Source: Hippopus hippopus
Taxonomy: Eukaryota; Mollusca; Bivalvia; Cardiida; Cardiidae
Reading direction: 5' to 3'
DNA: 64,000 nt
NCBI GenBank assembly: GCA_946811185.2
Contig: OX328097.1
Coordinates: 34,061,627 to 34,125,626, forward strand
The position numbers were made by a program, and so were the translations under genes. Under the pieces are notes generated by a model, which was not told the origin of the DNA, did no database searches, and saw only the letters and a list, made by a program, of their open reading frames with translations. The number at the start of each line of letters is the position of its first letter. Position 1 is the first letter of the stretch. Of this stretch, positions 46,901 to 60,714 are shown in pieces.

Positions 46901-48150
46901 ATTGTTGAAAAACGGTGTTAAACACATGCAATCAATCAATCAGATCAGTTCCCCTTCTTTTATTTAACTCCAAAGATGATTAAACAGCAATTCAGTCCAT
47001 ATTGCACGGAACTTGAGACATGGGTCAGCTGGTTTGGATCCCCTGCTCGGCCATTCCTTTCCGAGAGTTGATGATCACTTTTTAACGCATGCCTTTTCAA
47101 ATCTAGCATGGTATAGATATTTCGCTTTTCCGTCATTATTGTTTACAAATTTAACAATTTCTTCATCCACAATACAACCCTTCCACTATAAAGCAAAAAT
47201 GTCAAAATCAAAAGCTCTCTCAAACTTGCTCTCTCACAAACTCTCAGTCTCTGTCTCTCTGCCTCTCTCTCTCTTAAAATCCAGAGGCTCCGTCAGTAAC
47301 ATTCCGGACGTAAAACTCTTGGGTCGATGGTTCGACTCCCTACCTAAAGTTGTTCCAATTTCTTTTTAAGATCTTTTTTTATATGTTCAATGCGACAGGA
47401 TTCATTCTTTTCTTATCGCCGATCAACATTTTGACTTGTTTATGTGGGAAAGCAGACAGTGGTTTAAAATCATGCACTGGCCGCCGCGATATAACTGAAA
47501 TATTGTTGAAAACGGTGTTAAAAACATGCAATCAATCAATCAGATCAGTTCCCCTTCTTTTATTTAACTCCAAAGATGATTAAACAGCAATTCGGTCCGT
47601 ATTGCACGGAACTTGAGACATGGCTAGCTGGTTTGGACCCCCTGCTCGGCCATTCCTTTCCGAGAGTTGATGATCACTTTTTAACGCATGCCTATTAAAA
47701 TCTAGCATGTTATAGATATTTCGCTTTTCCGTCATTATTCTTTACAAATTTAACAATTTTTTCATCGATAATGCAACCCTTCCACTATAAAGTAAAAGTG
47801 TTGAAATCAAAAGCGCGTTCAAACTAGCTCTCTCACAAACTCTCTCTGTCTCCCTCTCTCTGTCTCTCTCTCTCTTTGAAAATCCAGAGGCTCCGTCGGT
47901 AACATTCAGGACGAAAAAAATTCGGGTCAATGGTTCGACTCCCTACCTAAAGCTGTTACAATTTCTTTTTAACATCTTTTTTTATATGTTCAGTGAGACA
48001 GAATTCATTCTTATCGCCGATCTACGGTTCGACTTGTTTATGTGGGAAAGCAGACAGTGGTTTAAAAAAGACAATGTGCAAAGTACTGGTAAAAGAAACT
48101 TCAATAAAGCATGGGTTGATGCATTGACCGCCGGGACATTACGAAATTAA
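43975..48150 (+). repeat. Inner monomer array M1-M7, copy 6
   Basis: Monomers start at 43975, 44634, 45221, 45876, 46479, 47076 and 47675. A at 44195 in the M1 A-box region. M6 has no 2-bp deletion and the M7 B box is intact. Confidence 0.9.
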
Positions 48151-49064
48151 TGATGAAGTTGGCTTTAAAACACCAAGAAAACAAACACACCTATCACCAC
48201 CAATAAATCCGGTATCAGCAATACCACGCTCACTACCAACTCAACCATCAAAACTACCACCATCATTATTATAATCATCATCATCATCATCAAAGCAATG
48301 ATTAAAAAGCATTAAAAACTCCATAGCTTTGTGTTAAGTTCTAGCAAACTCTAAAAGAGTTCAGGAAAAAAACTTTCTCGATTCAAATCAGTTCCCTTTC
48401 TTTGATTAATCTGAAAATCTTTCACAGCATTTCCAAATCGACACTTTATCTTCACGTTTGACTCCAGAGATGATTGAACAGCAATTCGGTCGGTAGCGTA
48501 CAGAACTTGAGACATGGGTTAGCTGGTTTGAATCCCCTGCTCGGTCATTTCTCTCCGAGGTTTGATGATATTCATTGCGACAGGATTAATTCTTCTCTAA
48601 CCTCTCAAAAGCAGTTTTGACAATAGTTATGTGGAAAGGCTGTCAGTGGCTTGGGGAGAATACCGTGCAAAGGACTGGTAACTTTAACTTCAGAAAAGTA
48701 TGGGTAGGTGCACTGGACGCCGCGATATAACTGAAATGTTGTTAAAAACGGTGTTAAACACATACAATCAATCAATCGATAATGACGATTTCGGTAGCTT
48801 AGTCGTTTTTGAGACAAGGGGGTCGCCAATCCCCAGCTCGGAAAATTACTTTCCCAGGTTTGATGATAGTCACTGCAGAAGGATTCATTCTTCTCTCTTA
48901 CTGCTGGTCATTGTTTCGACGATGGTTATGTGGAAAAGAAGCCAGTGCTAGAGTATAAACTACAGGTTTAAGAACCCCAGGAATGCATGGACAGACGCAC
49001 TGGCCGCCTTAATATAACTGACATAATATTGAATACGGTGTGAAACACCATTCACACATGCAAT
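48151..49064 (+). mobile_element. Triplet spacer and right SINE block, copy 6
   Basis: Spacer 48151-48379, SINE-A2 48472-48778, SINE-B2 48788-49064. G form in the SINE-A2 head. Confidence 0.75.
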
Positions 49065-49499
49065 ATCGCAAATGATCATGCGTTATCATTTGATATTAAA
49101 CAAGTTGCATTTAATCATATGGTGCGAACTTTTGTTTATTCGGCATGTTAAAAATTAAAAGCTGAGGTCGATACAGCATTGAGAGTGATCGTGTGTATTA
49201 ATGCACAGGGCGATTTGATAACTGTATGATCTAACCAGTACGTTTCAGTTGTGTCATTTAGCAGTAAAAGACCTATTTCAGAATTGTAATTAGTTAATGA
49301 TCTACATCTATTTCAAAGCATTCAACATTCAAACTTACGGTCTGAGGGAACCTACTAACAAACGATACTTCATACAGGCAGAGGGTATAAAGGACTGAAG
49401 GAAGATAAATCTAAAGTTTTGGAGGAAAAGAGAAAAACCCTGCAGCCTGTGAACTTGAGGAAACCAATAGGAAGAGGTAAGCTATGATATCTGGTTAGT
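49065..49499. other. Unique spacer and minisatellite remnant, copy 6
   Basis: Equivalent of 7207-7641. No gene seen. Confidence 0.6.
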
Positions 49500-49502
49500 G
49501 AC

Positions 49503-49540
<38 letters not shown>

Positions 49541-50224
49541 CAAGAGCCAGAGAGCAAGACAGAGAGCCTGACAGATAGAGCCTGAGAGAGGCAGAGACAG
49601 AGCCTGAGAGAGGTAGAGAGATAGAGCCAGAGAGAGGCAGAGAGCGAGAAAGATTGAGCCAGAGAGAGGCAGAGGGAGGCTGAGAAAGAGAAAGATAAAG
49701 CAAGAGAGAGGGAGAGGAGAGAAATACAGATGGCAAGAGAAAAAGATAGAGAGACAGAGAGAGTGAGAGAGAGACAGACAGAGAGAGGAAGGAGGGAGGG
49801 AGTGAGATCAAAAGAAAAAAGGAGTCAGGAAAGGAGAAGAAATGGGTTAGACAGAATTAGAAACAGACAGACAAAAAGATAGAGAGATGGAGACAGAGAA
49901 AGAAAATGTTAGAAAGAGACAGAGAAAGAGAGACCGAGATAGTGAGAAAGAGATATGAAAGGAAAGAATGAGTGAATGACTGAGATTTAAAGGGAAGAGA
50001 GATAGAGAGACAGCTTCAGAAAGAGGGATAGACAGAATGACAGACAGTGACAAAGTAAGGAAGAGAGTGAGACAGGAAAAGGGAGAGACAGCCAGAGAGA
50101 ATGATACTAAGAGAGAGAGGCACATAGAGAGGGTGAGAGAGAGAAAGATAGAAAAAGAGAGTAAGAGAGAGAAAAAAAGTAGGACAGAGAGAAAGAGCGA
50201 TAGAGTAAAAGAGAGAGAGAGGAC
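49500..50224. repeat. GA-rich tract, copy 6
   Basis: AG run of 10, intermediate between the 8 and 11-12 classes. Confidence 0.93.
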
Positions 50225-50233
50225 AAACAGTTT

Positions 50234-51708
50234 TGGGATAAAACTTATTGTCAAAGAATAGAAAGGGCACATTTGAAACGCCAGAAAAACAAGAGTAAGG
50301 AAATAGCACCAGGGTTCAATGGTATTCGACATCGACTGATTGCTTAATTCCATAGACTTAGGTCAAGAGCTCTAGGATTTCGGAAACAGTTCACAAAGTG
50401 GGGAAAAATTGCACAGACCTAGTGCACAAGCTAATCGACTGAAGGTAAATCAAAAGTTTGGGCACAGTTGTAAATAGAGAGGTTACATCAGTAGAACGTA
50501 AAGAAAATATTGATCACATACTGTGGATACAGGCACGCGGCATAAGGTTGACATAAGGGTAGAGACACATTTTCAGGGTTTGTGCATACTTAAGGGTGCA
50601 AAGTCACAGTCAAAGAGTGCGGAGAAGGGAAAATGGGAACATCTCACTGAGTGATGGTGAAAGATGACAGGCTGGGAGTAAAATCACAGTTTTATGGCCT
50701 GAGGATACATCTCACTGACTAAGAGAAGGATCTCAATTCCTTAGAAGACTTGACACAGAATGTGGGAATATCCTATGGACAGAGGGCACATCTTACAAAC
50801 CTTGAGTACATCAGACGGGCATGGGGTATAGTCTTTCAGAAAACGGGTAAATTTAAAGTTAGAACACAGTTCTCGGGCCTCAGGGCACAGTTACTCGCTG
50901 AGGGTACATCTCACAGATTTAGGATACATCTCGCGGACTGATGGTATGGGCAAACAGGGCAAAGGATAGCATTCGAGTGAGGTCAGTGGTTCAGTGCCTG
51001 AGGGTACATCCAACTGGCTATAGGTACGAGTTTACAGTCTAAGAGGAAATGAAAAGCAATGAGGGAACATTTCACGAACAGGAGATACAATCTTAAGAAC
51101 TTGGTGTAATGGCTTGAGGTTTGAGTTAAAGACTATGGATATGATAGCACAGACTGCGGGTACAAGCTGAGGAATCCGGGCGATCACATTAATGTAGATA
51201 TACAGTTTCAGCGCCTAATGGTAATTTCCAACAATCAAGGGTTCAATTTTAAAGGCATACATGTAAATCAAAAGAAACGAAGAAACCTTTCTCGGATTGG
51301 AGGTACATCTCATGGACTAAGCTTCATCGAACAGACTGAGGGTAAGAGCTAACGGCATTCAGTTAAAATCAAAGTAAATACCAGATCCTGGGCATCCATT
51401 TCCATTTCACCAACCAAGAGAACATCTTATGGAGAGAGGAAAACATATGGTTGAATAACGGTAAATCATACTGGAAAGTTCTTTTAGGGGGAATGGCTGA
51501 TCTCATGGACTGAGAGTACAGGGTAATCAACTGAAGGAAAAAGGACTTGGCTAAATATCAAGCATTTGTTGACTCCTCTCAGGGGCTTAGGGTACATCGC
51601 ACGGACTGAGGGTACTAACTGACCGAGAGCTAGCTAAACGAAAGTAAAGACAATGATACTGACTAAACACCCACTATCTTTAACTGAAAGTATTTCAAAC
51701 GTTTCAAA
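50234..51708. repeat. Decayed minisatellite, copy 7
   Basis: Equivalent of 1-1475; has the ancestral-looking G at 51543 between two copies that have C. Confidence 0.7.
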
Positions 51709-51725
51709 AGGTATAGATATTTCGC

Positions 51726-52331
51726 GATTCAAATCAGTTCCCTTTCTTTTATTAATCTAAATACCTTTCACAGCATTTCCAAATCAACACTCTAATGACG
51801 TTTAACTCCAAAGATGATTAAACAGCAATTCGGTCCGTATTGCACGGAACTCGAGACAGGCTTTAGCTGGTTTGAATCCCCTGCTCGGCCATTCCTTTCC
51901 GAGAGTTGATGATGCTCATTGCGACACGATTAATTCTTCTCTAACCTCTGAGCAGCAGTTTTGACAATAGTTATGTGGAAAAGCAGTCGGTGGCTTTGGA
52001 AGAATATCGTGCAAAGTACTGGTTACAGAAACTCCAGGAAAACATGGGTAAGTGTACTGGCCGCCGTAATATAACTCAAATATTGTTGAAAATGGTGTTA
52101 AACACATACAGTCAATCAACCACGTAATTAATCAATCAATCGTAAAAGACTAGTTCGGTAGCTCAGTCGTTAACCTACAGGTCTAGAGACAAGGGGGGGT
52201 CGCCAATCCCTAGCTCAGAAGATTCTTTTCCCAAATCTGATGATAGTAATTGCGATTCTTCTCTCTCAATGCTGTTCATTGTTTCAACGATGAGTATGTG
52301 GAAAAGAAGCCAGTGGCTAAAATATTAATTC
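51726..52331 (+). mobile_element. Left SINE block, copy 7
   Basis: SINE-A1 at 51824-52141 and truncated SINE-B1 at 52152-52331. Confidence 0.73.
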
Positions 52332-52349
52332 TGATATTTACCCTCTGAA

Positions 52350-55300
52350 CACTTTTTAACGCATGCCTATTAAAATCTAGCACGGTATAGATATTTCGCT
52401 TTCTGTCATTATTGTTTACAAATTTAACAATTTCTTCATCCACAATACAACCCTTCCACTATAAAGTAAAAATATCAAAATCGAAAGCTCTCTCAAACTC
52501 GCTCTCTCACAAACTCTCAGTCTCTGTCTCTCTGTCTCTGTCTCTCTCTTAAAATCCAGAGGCTCCGTCAGTAACATTCCGGACGTAAAACTCTCGGGTC
52601 GATGGTTCGACTCCCTACCTAAGGCTGTTCCAATTTCTTTTTAAGATCTTTTTTTATATGTTCCATGCGACAGGATTCATTCTTTTCTTATCGCCGATCA
52701 ACGTTTCGACTTGTTTATGTGGGAAAGCAGACAGTGGTTTAAAATCGTGCACTGGCTGCCGCCATGTAACTGAAATATTGTTGAAAACGCTGTTAAACAC
52801 ATGCAATCAATCAATCAGATCAGTTCCCTTTCTTTTATTTATCTGAAATATTTCACAGCATTTCCAAATGAACACTTTATCTTCACGTTTAACTCCAAAG
52901 ATGATTAAACAGCAACTCGGTCCGTATTGTACGGAACTTGAGACACGGGTTAGCTGGTTTGAATCCCCTGCTCGGCCATTCCTTTCCAAGAGTTGATGAT
53001 CACTTTTTAAACGCATGCCTTTTTAAATCTAGCACGGTATAGATATTTCACTTTTCCGTCATTATTCTTTACAAATTTAACAATTTCTTCATGCACAATA
53101 CAACCCTTCCACTATAAAGTAAAGATGTCAAAATCAAAAGCTCTCTCAAACTCGCTCTCTTACAAACTCTCAGTCTCTCTGCTTCTCTCTCTCAAAATCC
53201 AGAGGCTCCGTCAGTAACATTCCGGACATAAAACTCTCCGGTCGATGGTTCGACTCCCTACCTAAAGCTGTTCCAATTTCTTTTTAAGATCTTTTTTTAT
53301 ATGTTCAATGCGACAGGATTCATTCTTTTCTTAGCGCCGATCAACGTTTCGACTTATGTGGGAAAGCAGACTGGTTTAAAATCGTGCACTGGCCGCCGCG
53401 ATATAACTGAAATAATGTTGAAAATGGTGTTAAAAACATGCAATCAATCAATCAGATCAGTTCCCCTTCTTTTATTTAACTCCAAAGATGATTAAACAGC
53501 AATTCAGTCCGTATTGCACCGAACTTGAGACATGGGTAAGCTGGTTTGCATCCCCTGCTCGGCCATTCCTTTCCGAGAGTTGATGATCACTTTTTAACGC
53601 ATGCCTTTTAAAATCTAGCACGGTATAGATATTTCGCTTTTCCGTCATTATTGTTTACAAATTTAACAATTTCTTCATCCACAATACAACCCTTCCACTA
53701 TAAAGTAAAAATGTCAAAATCAAAAGCTCTCTCAAACTCACTCTCTCACAAACTCTCAGTCTCTGTCTCTCTGCCTCTGTCTCTCTCTCTCTTAAAATCC
53801 AGAGGCTCCGTCAGTAACATTCCGGACGTAAAACTCGGGTCGATGGTTCGACTCCCTATCTAAAGCTGTTCCAATTTCTTTTTAAGATCTTTTTTTATAT
53901 GTTCCATGCGACAGGATTCATTCTTTTCTTATTGCCGATCAACATTTTGACTTGTTTATGTGGGAAAGCAGACAGTGGTTTGAATTCGTGCACTGGCCGC
54001 CGCCATGTAACTGAAATATTGTTGAAAAACGCTGTTAAACACATGCAATCAATCAATCAGATCAGTTCCCCTTCTTTTATTTATCTGAAATATTTCACAG
54101 CATTTCCAAATGAACACTTTATCTTCACGTTTAACTCCAAAGATGATTAAACAGCAACTTGGTCCGTATTGCACGGAACTTAAGACACGGGTTAGCTGGT
54201 TTGAATCCCCTGCTCGGCTATTCCTTTCCAAGAGTTGATGATCACTTTTTAACGCATGCTTTTTAAAATCTACCACGGTATAGATATTTCGCTTTTCCGT
54301 CCAATTCTTTACAAATTTCACAATTTCTTCATCCACAATACAACCCTTCCACTATAAAGTAAAAATGTCAAAATCAAAAGCTCTCTCAAACTCGCTCTCT
54401 CACAAACTCTCAGTCTCTGTCTCTCTGCTTCTCTGTCTCTCTCCTAAAATCCAGAGGCTCTGTCAGTAACATTCCGGACGTAAAACTCTCCGGTCGATGG
54501 TTTGACTCCCTACCTAAAGCTGTTCCAATTTCTTTTTAAGATCTTTTTTTATATGTTCAATGCGACAGGATTCATTCTTTTCTTATCGCCGATCAACGTT
54601 CCGACATGTTTATCTGGGAAAGCAGTGGTTTAAAATCGTGCACTGGCCGCCGCGATATATCTGAAATAATGTTGAAAACGGTGTTAAAAACATGCAATCA
54701 ATCAATCAGATCAGTTCCCCTTCTTTTATTTAACTCCAAAGATGATTAAACAGCAATTCCGTCCGTATTGCACGGAACTTGAGACATGGGTCAGCTGGTT
54801 TGGATCTTCTGCTCGGCCATTCCTTTCCGAGAGTTGATGATCACTTTTTAACGCATGCCTTTTCAAATCTAGCACGGTATAGATATTTCGCTTTTCCGTC
54901 ATTATTCTTTACAAATTTAACAATTTCTTCATCCACAATACAACCCTTCCACTATAAAGTAAAAATGTCAAAATCAAAAGCTCTCTCAAACTCGCTCTCT
55001 CACAAACTCTCAGTCTCTGTCTCTCTGCCTCTCTCTTAAAATCCAGAGGCTCTGTCAGTAACATTCCGGACGTAAAACTCTCGGGTCGATGGTTCGACTC
55101 CCTATCTAAAGCTGTTCCAATTTCTTTTTAAGATCTTTTTTTATATGTTCCATGCGACAGGATTCATTCTTTTCTTATCGCAGATCAACATTTTGACTTG
55201 TTTATGTGGGAAAGCAGACAGTGGTTTGAATTCGTGCACTGGCCGCCGCCATGTAACTGAAATATTGTTGAAAAACGGTGTTAAACACATGCAATCAATC

Positions 55301-56513
55301 AATCAGATCAGTTCCCCTTCTTTTATTTAACTCCAAAGATGATTAAACAGCAATTCAGTCCATATTGCACGGAACTTGAGACATGGGTCAGCTGGTTTGG
55401 ATCCCCTGCTCGGCCATTCCTTTCCGAGAGTTGATGATCACTTTTTAACGCATGCCTTTTCAAATCTAGCATGGTATAGATATTTCGCTTTTCCGTCATT
55501 ATTGTTTACAAATTTAACAATTTCTTCATCCACAATACAACCCTTCCACTATAAAGCAAAAATGTCAAAATCAAAAGCTCTCTCAAACTTGCTCTCTCAC
55601 AAACTCTCAGTCTCTGTCTCTCTGCCTCTCTCTCTCTTAAAATCCAGAGGCTCCGTCAGTAACATTCCGGACGTAAAACTCTTGGGTCGATGGTTCGACT
55701 CCCTACCTAAAGTTGTTCCAATTTCTTTTTAAGATCTTTTTTTATATGTTCAATGCGACAGGATTCATTCTTTTCTTATCGCCGATCAACATTTTGACTT
55801 GTTTATGTGGGAAAGCAGACAGTGGTTTAAAATCATGCACTGGCCGCCGCGATATAACTGAAATATTGTTGAAAACGGTGTTAAAAACATGCAATCAATC
55901 AATCAGATCAGTTCCCCTTCTTTTATTTAACTCCAAAGATGATTAAACAGCAATTCGGTCCGTATTGCACGGAACTTGAGACATGGCTAGCTGGTTTGGA
56001 CCCCCTGCTCGGCCATTCCTTTCCGAGAGTTGATGATCACTTTTTAACGCATGCCTATTAAAATCTAGCATGTTATAGATATTTCGCTTTTCCGTCATTA
56101 TTCTTTACAAATTTAACAATTTTTTCATCGATAATGCAACCCTTCCACTATAAAGTAAAAGTGTTGAAATCAAAAGCGCGTTCAAACTAGCTCTCTCACA
56201 AACTCTCTCTGTCTCCCTCTCTCTGTCTCTCTCTCTCTTTGAAAATCCAGAGGCTCCGTCGGTAACATTCAGGATGAAAAAAATTCGGGTCAATGGTTCG
56301 ACTCCCTACCTAAAGCTGTTACAATTTCTTTTTAACATCTTTTTTTATATGTTCAGTGAGACAGAATTCATTCTTATCGCCGATCTACGGTTCGACTTGT
56401 TTATGTGGGAAAGCAGACAGTGGTTTAAAAAAGACAATGTGCAAAGTACTGGTAAAAGAAACTTCAATAAAGCATGGGTTGATGCATTGACCGCCGGGAC
56501 ATTACGAAATTAA
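52350..56513 (+). repeat. Inner monomer array M1-M7, copy 7
   Basis: Monomers start at 52350, 53001, 53588, 54243, 54842, 55439 and 56038. M1 lost 8 bases of its CT tract near 52531. M4 lost 4 bases near 54621-54625. M7 has T at about 56275. Confidence 0.9.
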
Positions 56514-57427
56514 TGATGAAGTTGGCTTTAAAACACCAAGAAAACAAACACACCTATCACCACCAATAAATCCGGTATCAGCAATACCACGCTCACTACC
56601 AACTCAACCATCAAAACTACCACCATCATTATTATAATCATCATCATCATCATCAAAGCAATGATTAAAAAGCATTAAAAACTCCATAGCTTTGTGTTAA
56701 GTTCTAGCAAACTCTAAAAGAGTTCAGGAAAAAAACTTTCTCGATTCAAATCAGTTCCCTTTCTTTGATTAATCTGAAAATCTTTCACAGCATTTCCAAA
56801 TCGACACTTTATCTTCACGTTTGACTCCAGAGATGATTGAACAGCAATTCGGTCGGTAGCCTACAGAACTTGAGACATGGGTTAGCTGGTTTGAATCCCC
56901 TGCTCGGTCATTTCTCTCCGAGGTTTGATGATATTCATTGCGACAGGATTAATTCTTCTCTAACCTCTCAAAAGCAGTTTTGACAATAGTTATGTGGAAA
57001 GGCTGTCAGTGGCTTGGGGAGAATACCGTGCAAAGGACTGGTAACTTTAACTTCAGAAAAGTATGGGTAGGTGCACTGGACGCCGCGATATAACTGAAAT
57101 GTTGTTAAAAACGGTGTTAAACACATACAATCAATCAATCGATAATGACGATTTCGGTAGCTTAGTCGTTTTTGAGACAAGGGGGTCGCCAATCCCCAGC
57201 TCGGAAAATTACTTTCCCAGGTTTGATGATAGTCACTGCAGAAGGATTCATTCTTCTCTCTTACTGCTGGTCATTGTTTCGACGATGGTTATGTGGAAAA
57301 GAAGCCAGTGCTAGAGTATAAACTACAGGTTTAAGAACCCCAGGAATGCATGGACAGACGCACTGGCCGCCTTAATATAACTGACATAATATTGAATACG
57401 GTGTGAAACACCATTCACACATGCAAT
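56514..57427 (+). mobile_element. Triplet spacer and right SINE block, copy 7
   Basis: Spacer 56514-56742, SINE-A2 56835-57141, SINE-B2 57151-57427. C at 56861 in the SINE-A2 head, as in copies 3 and 4. Confidence 0.75.
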
Positions 57428-57862
57428 ATCGCAAATGATCATGCGTTATCATTTGATATTAAACAAGTTGCATTTAATCATATGGTGCGAACTTTTGTTT
57501 ATTCGGCATGTTAAAAATTAAAAGCTGAGGTCGATACAGCATTGAGAGTGATCGTGTGTATTAATGCACAGGGCGATTTGATAACTGTATGATCTAACCA
57601 GTACGTTTCAGTTGTGTCATTTAGCAGTAAAAGACCTATTTCAGAATTGTAATTAGTTAATGATCTACATCTATTTCAAAGCATTCAACATTCAAACTTA
57701 CGGTCTGAGGGAACCTACTAACAAACGATACTTCATACAGGCAGAGGGTATAAAGGACTGAAGGAAGATAAATCTAAAGTTTTGGAGGAAAAGAGAAAAA
57801 CCCTGCAGCCTGTGAACTTGAGGAAACCAATAGGAAGAGGTAAGCTATGATATCTGGTTAGT
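57428..57862. other. Unique spacer and minisatellite remnant, copy 7
   Basis: Equivalent of 7207-7641. No gene seen. Confidence 0.6.
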
Positions 57863-57865
57863 GAC

Positions 57866-57905
<40 letters not shown>

Positions 57906-58589
57906 CAAGAGCCAGAGAGCAAGACAGAGAGCCTGACAGATAGAGCCTGAGAGAGGCAGAGACAGAGCCTGAGAGAGGTAGAGAGATAGAGCCAGAGAGA
58001 GGCAGAGAGCGAGAAAGATTGAGCCAGAGAGAGGCAGAGGGAGGCTGAGAAAGAGAAAGATAAAGCAAGAGAGAGGGAGAGGAGAGAAATACAGATGGCA
58101 AGAGAAAAAGATAGAGAGACAGAGAGAGTGAGAGAGAGACAGACAGAGAGAGGAAGGAGGGAGGGAGTGAGATCAAAAGAAAAAAGGAGTCAGGAAAGGA
58201 GAAGAAATGGGTTAGACAGAATTAGAAACAGACAGACAAAAAGATAGAGAGATGGAGACAGAGAAAGAAAATGTTAGAAAGAGACAGAGAAAGAGAGACC
58301 GAGATAGTGAGAAAGAGATATGAAAGGAAAGAATGAGTGAATGACTGAGATTTAAAGGGAAGAGAGATAGAGAGACAGCTTCAGAAAGAGGGATAGACAG
58401 AATGACAGACAGTGACAAAGTAAGGAAGAGAGTGAGACAGGAAAAGGGAGAGACAGCCAGAGAGAATGATACTAAGAGAGAGAGGCACATAGAGAGGGTG
58501 AGAGAGAGAAAGATAGAAAAAGAGAGTAAGAGAGAGAAAAAAAGTAGGACAGAGAGAAAGAGCGATAGAGTAAAAGAGAGAGAGAGGAC
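57863..58589. repeat. GA-rich tract, copy 7
   Basis: AG run of 11, as in copy 3 but without the copy 3 eight-base loss. Confidence 0.93.
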
Positions 58590-58598
58590 AAACAGTTT

Positions 58599-60073
58599 TG
58601 GGATAAAACTTATTGTCAAAGAATAGAAAGGGCACATTTGAAACGCCAGAAAAACAAGAGTAAGGAAATAGCACCAGGGTTCAATGGTATTCGACATCGA
58701 CTGATTGCTTAATTCCATAGACTTAGGTCAAGAGCTCTAGGATTTCGGAAACAGTTCACAAAGTGGGGAAAAATTGCACAGACCTAGTGCACAAGCTAAT
58801 CGACTGAAGGTAAATCAAAAGTTTGGGCACAGTTGTAAATAGAGAGGTTACATCAGTAGAACGTAAAGAAAATATTGATCACATACTGTGGATACAGGCA
58901 CGCGGCATAAGGTTGACATAAGGGTAGAGACACATTTTCAGGGTTTGTGCATACTTAAGGGTGCAAAGTCACAGTCAAAGAGTGCGGAGAAGGGAAAATG
59001 GGAACATCTCACTGAGTGATGGTGAAAGATGACAGGCTGGGAGTAAAATCACAGTTTTATGGCCTGAGGATACATCTCACTGACTAAGAGAAGGATCTCA
59101 ATTCCTTAGAAGACTTGACACAGAATGTGGGAATATCCTATGGACAGAGGGCACATCTTACAAACCTTGAGTACATCAGACGGGCATGGGGTATAGTCTT
59201 TCAGAAAACGGGTAAATTTAAAGTTAGAACACAGTTCTCGGGCCTCAGGGCACAGTTACTCGCTGAGGGTACATCTCACAGATTTAGGATACATCTCGCG
59301 GACTGATGGTATGGGCAAACAGGGCAAAGGATAGCATTCGAGTGAGGTCAGTGGTTCAGTGCCTGAGGGTACATCCAACTGGCTATAGGTACGAGTTTAC
59401 AGTCTAAGAGGAAATGAAAAGCAATGAGGGAACATTTCACGAACAGGAGATACAATCTTAAGAACTTGGTGTAATGGCTTGAGGTTTGAGTTAAAGACTA
59501 TGGATATGATAGCACAGACTGCGGGTACAAGCTGAGGAATCCGGGCGATCACATTAATGTAGATATACAGTTTCAGCGCCTAATGGTAATTTCCAACAAT
59601 CAAGGGTTCAATTTTAAAGGCATACATGTAAATCAAAAGAAACGAAGAAACCTTTCTCGGATTGGAGGTACATCTCATGGACTAAGCTTCATCGAACAGA
59701 CTGAGGGTAAGAGCTAACGGCATTCAGTTAAAATCAAAGTAAATACCAGATCCTGGGCATCCATTTCCATTTCACCAACCAAGAGAACATCTTATGGAGA
59801 GAGGAAAACATATGGTTGAATAACGGTAAATCATACTGGAAAGTTCTTTTAGGGGGAATGGCTGATCTCATGGACTGAGAGTACAGGGTAATCAACTGAA
59901 GGAAAAACGACTTGGCTAAATATCAAGCATTTGTTGACTCCTCTCAGGGGCTTAGGGTACATCGCACGGACTGAGGGTACTAACTGACCGAGAGCTAGCT
60001 AAACGAAAGTAAAGACAATGATACTGACTAAACACCCACTATCTTTAACTGAAAGTATTTCAAACGTTTCAAA
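58599..60073. repeat. Decayed minisatellite, copy 8
   Basis: C at 59908, shared with copy 6. Confidence 0.7.
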
Positions 60074-60090
60074 AGGTATAGATATTTCGC

Positions 60091-60696
60091 GATTCAAATC
60101 AGTTCCCTTTCTTTTATTAATCTAAATACCTTTCACAGCATTTCCAAATCAACACTCTAATGACGTTTAACTCCAAAGATGATTAAACAGCAATTCGGTC
60201 CGTATTGCACGGAACTCGAGACAGGCTTTAGCTGGTTTGAATCCCCTGCTCGGCCATTCCTTTCCGAGAGTTGATGATGCTCATTGCGACACGATTAATT
60301 CTTCTCTAACCTCTGAGCAGCAGTTTTGACAATAGTTATGTGGAAAAGCAGTCGGTGGCTTTGGAAGAATATCGTGCAAAGTACTGGTTACAGAAACTCC
60401 AGGAAAACATGGGTAAGTGTACTGGCCGCCGTAATATAACTCAAATATTGTTGAAAATGGTGTTAAACACATACAGTCAATCAACCACGTAATTAATCAA
60501 TCAATCGTAAAAGACTAGTTCGGTAGCTCAGTCGTTAACCTACAGGTCTAGAGACAAGGGGGGGTCGCCAATCCCTAGCTCAGAAGATTCTTTTCCCAAA
60601 TCTGATGATAGTAATTGCGATTCTTCTCTCTCAATGCTGTTCATTGTTTCAACGATGAGTATGTGGAAAAGAAGCCAGTGGCTAAAATATTAATTC
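60091..60696 (+). mobile_element. Left SINE block, copy 8
   Basis: SINE-A1 at 60189-60506 and truncated SINE-B1 at 60517-60696. Confidence 0.73.
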
Positions 60697-60714
60697 TGAT
60701 ATTTACCCTCTGAA

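Larger units (their letters stand above)
41859..50233. repeat. Macrosatellite unit, copy 6 (8375 bp)
   Basis: Sixth copy. The only length change is in the AG run (10 AG). It shares A at 44195 with copy 5 and C at 43168 with copy 8 but not copy 7, which has G at the equivalent 51543. It lacks the 2-bp monomer 6 deletion of copies 4 and 5. Confidence 0.97.
50234..58598. repeat. Macrosatellite unit, copy 7 (8365 bp)
   Basis: Seventh and shortest complete copy. It has an 8-bp loss in the monomer 1 CT tract near 52531, a 4-bp loss in monomer 4 near 54621-54625 (one ACAG-type repeat removed from GCAGACAGTGG), and an AG run of 11. Private T at about 56275 creates an ATG in monomer 7. It shares C at 56861 with copies 3 and 4. 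Confidence 0.97.
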
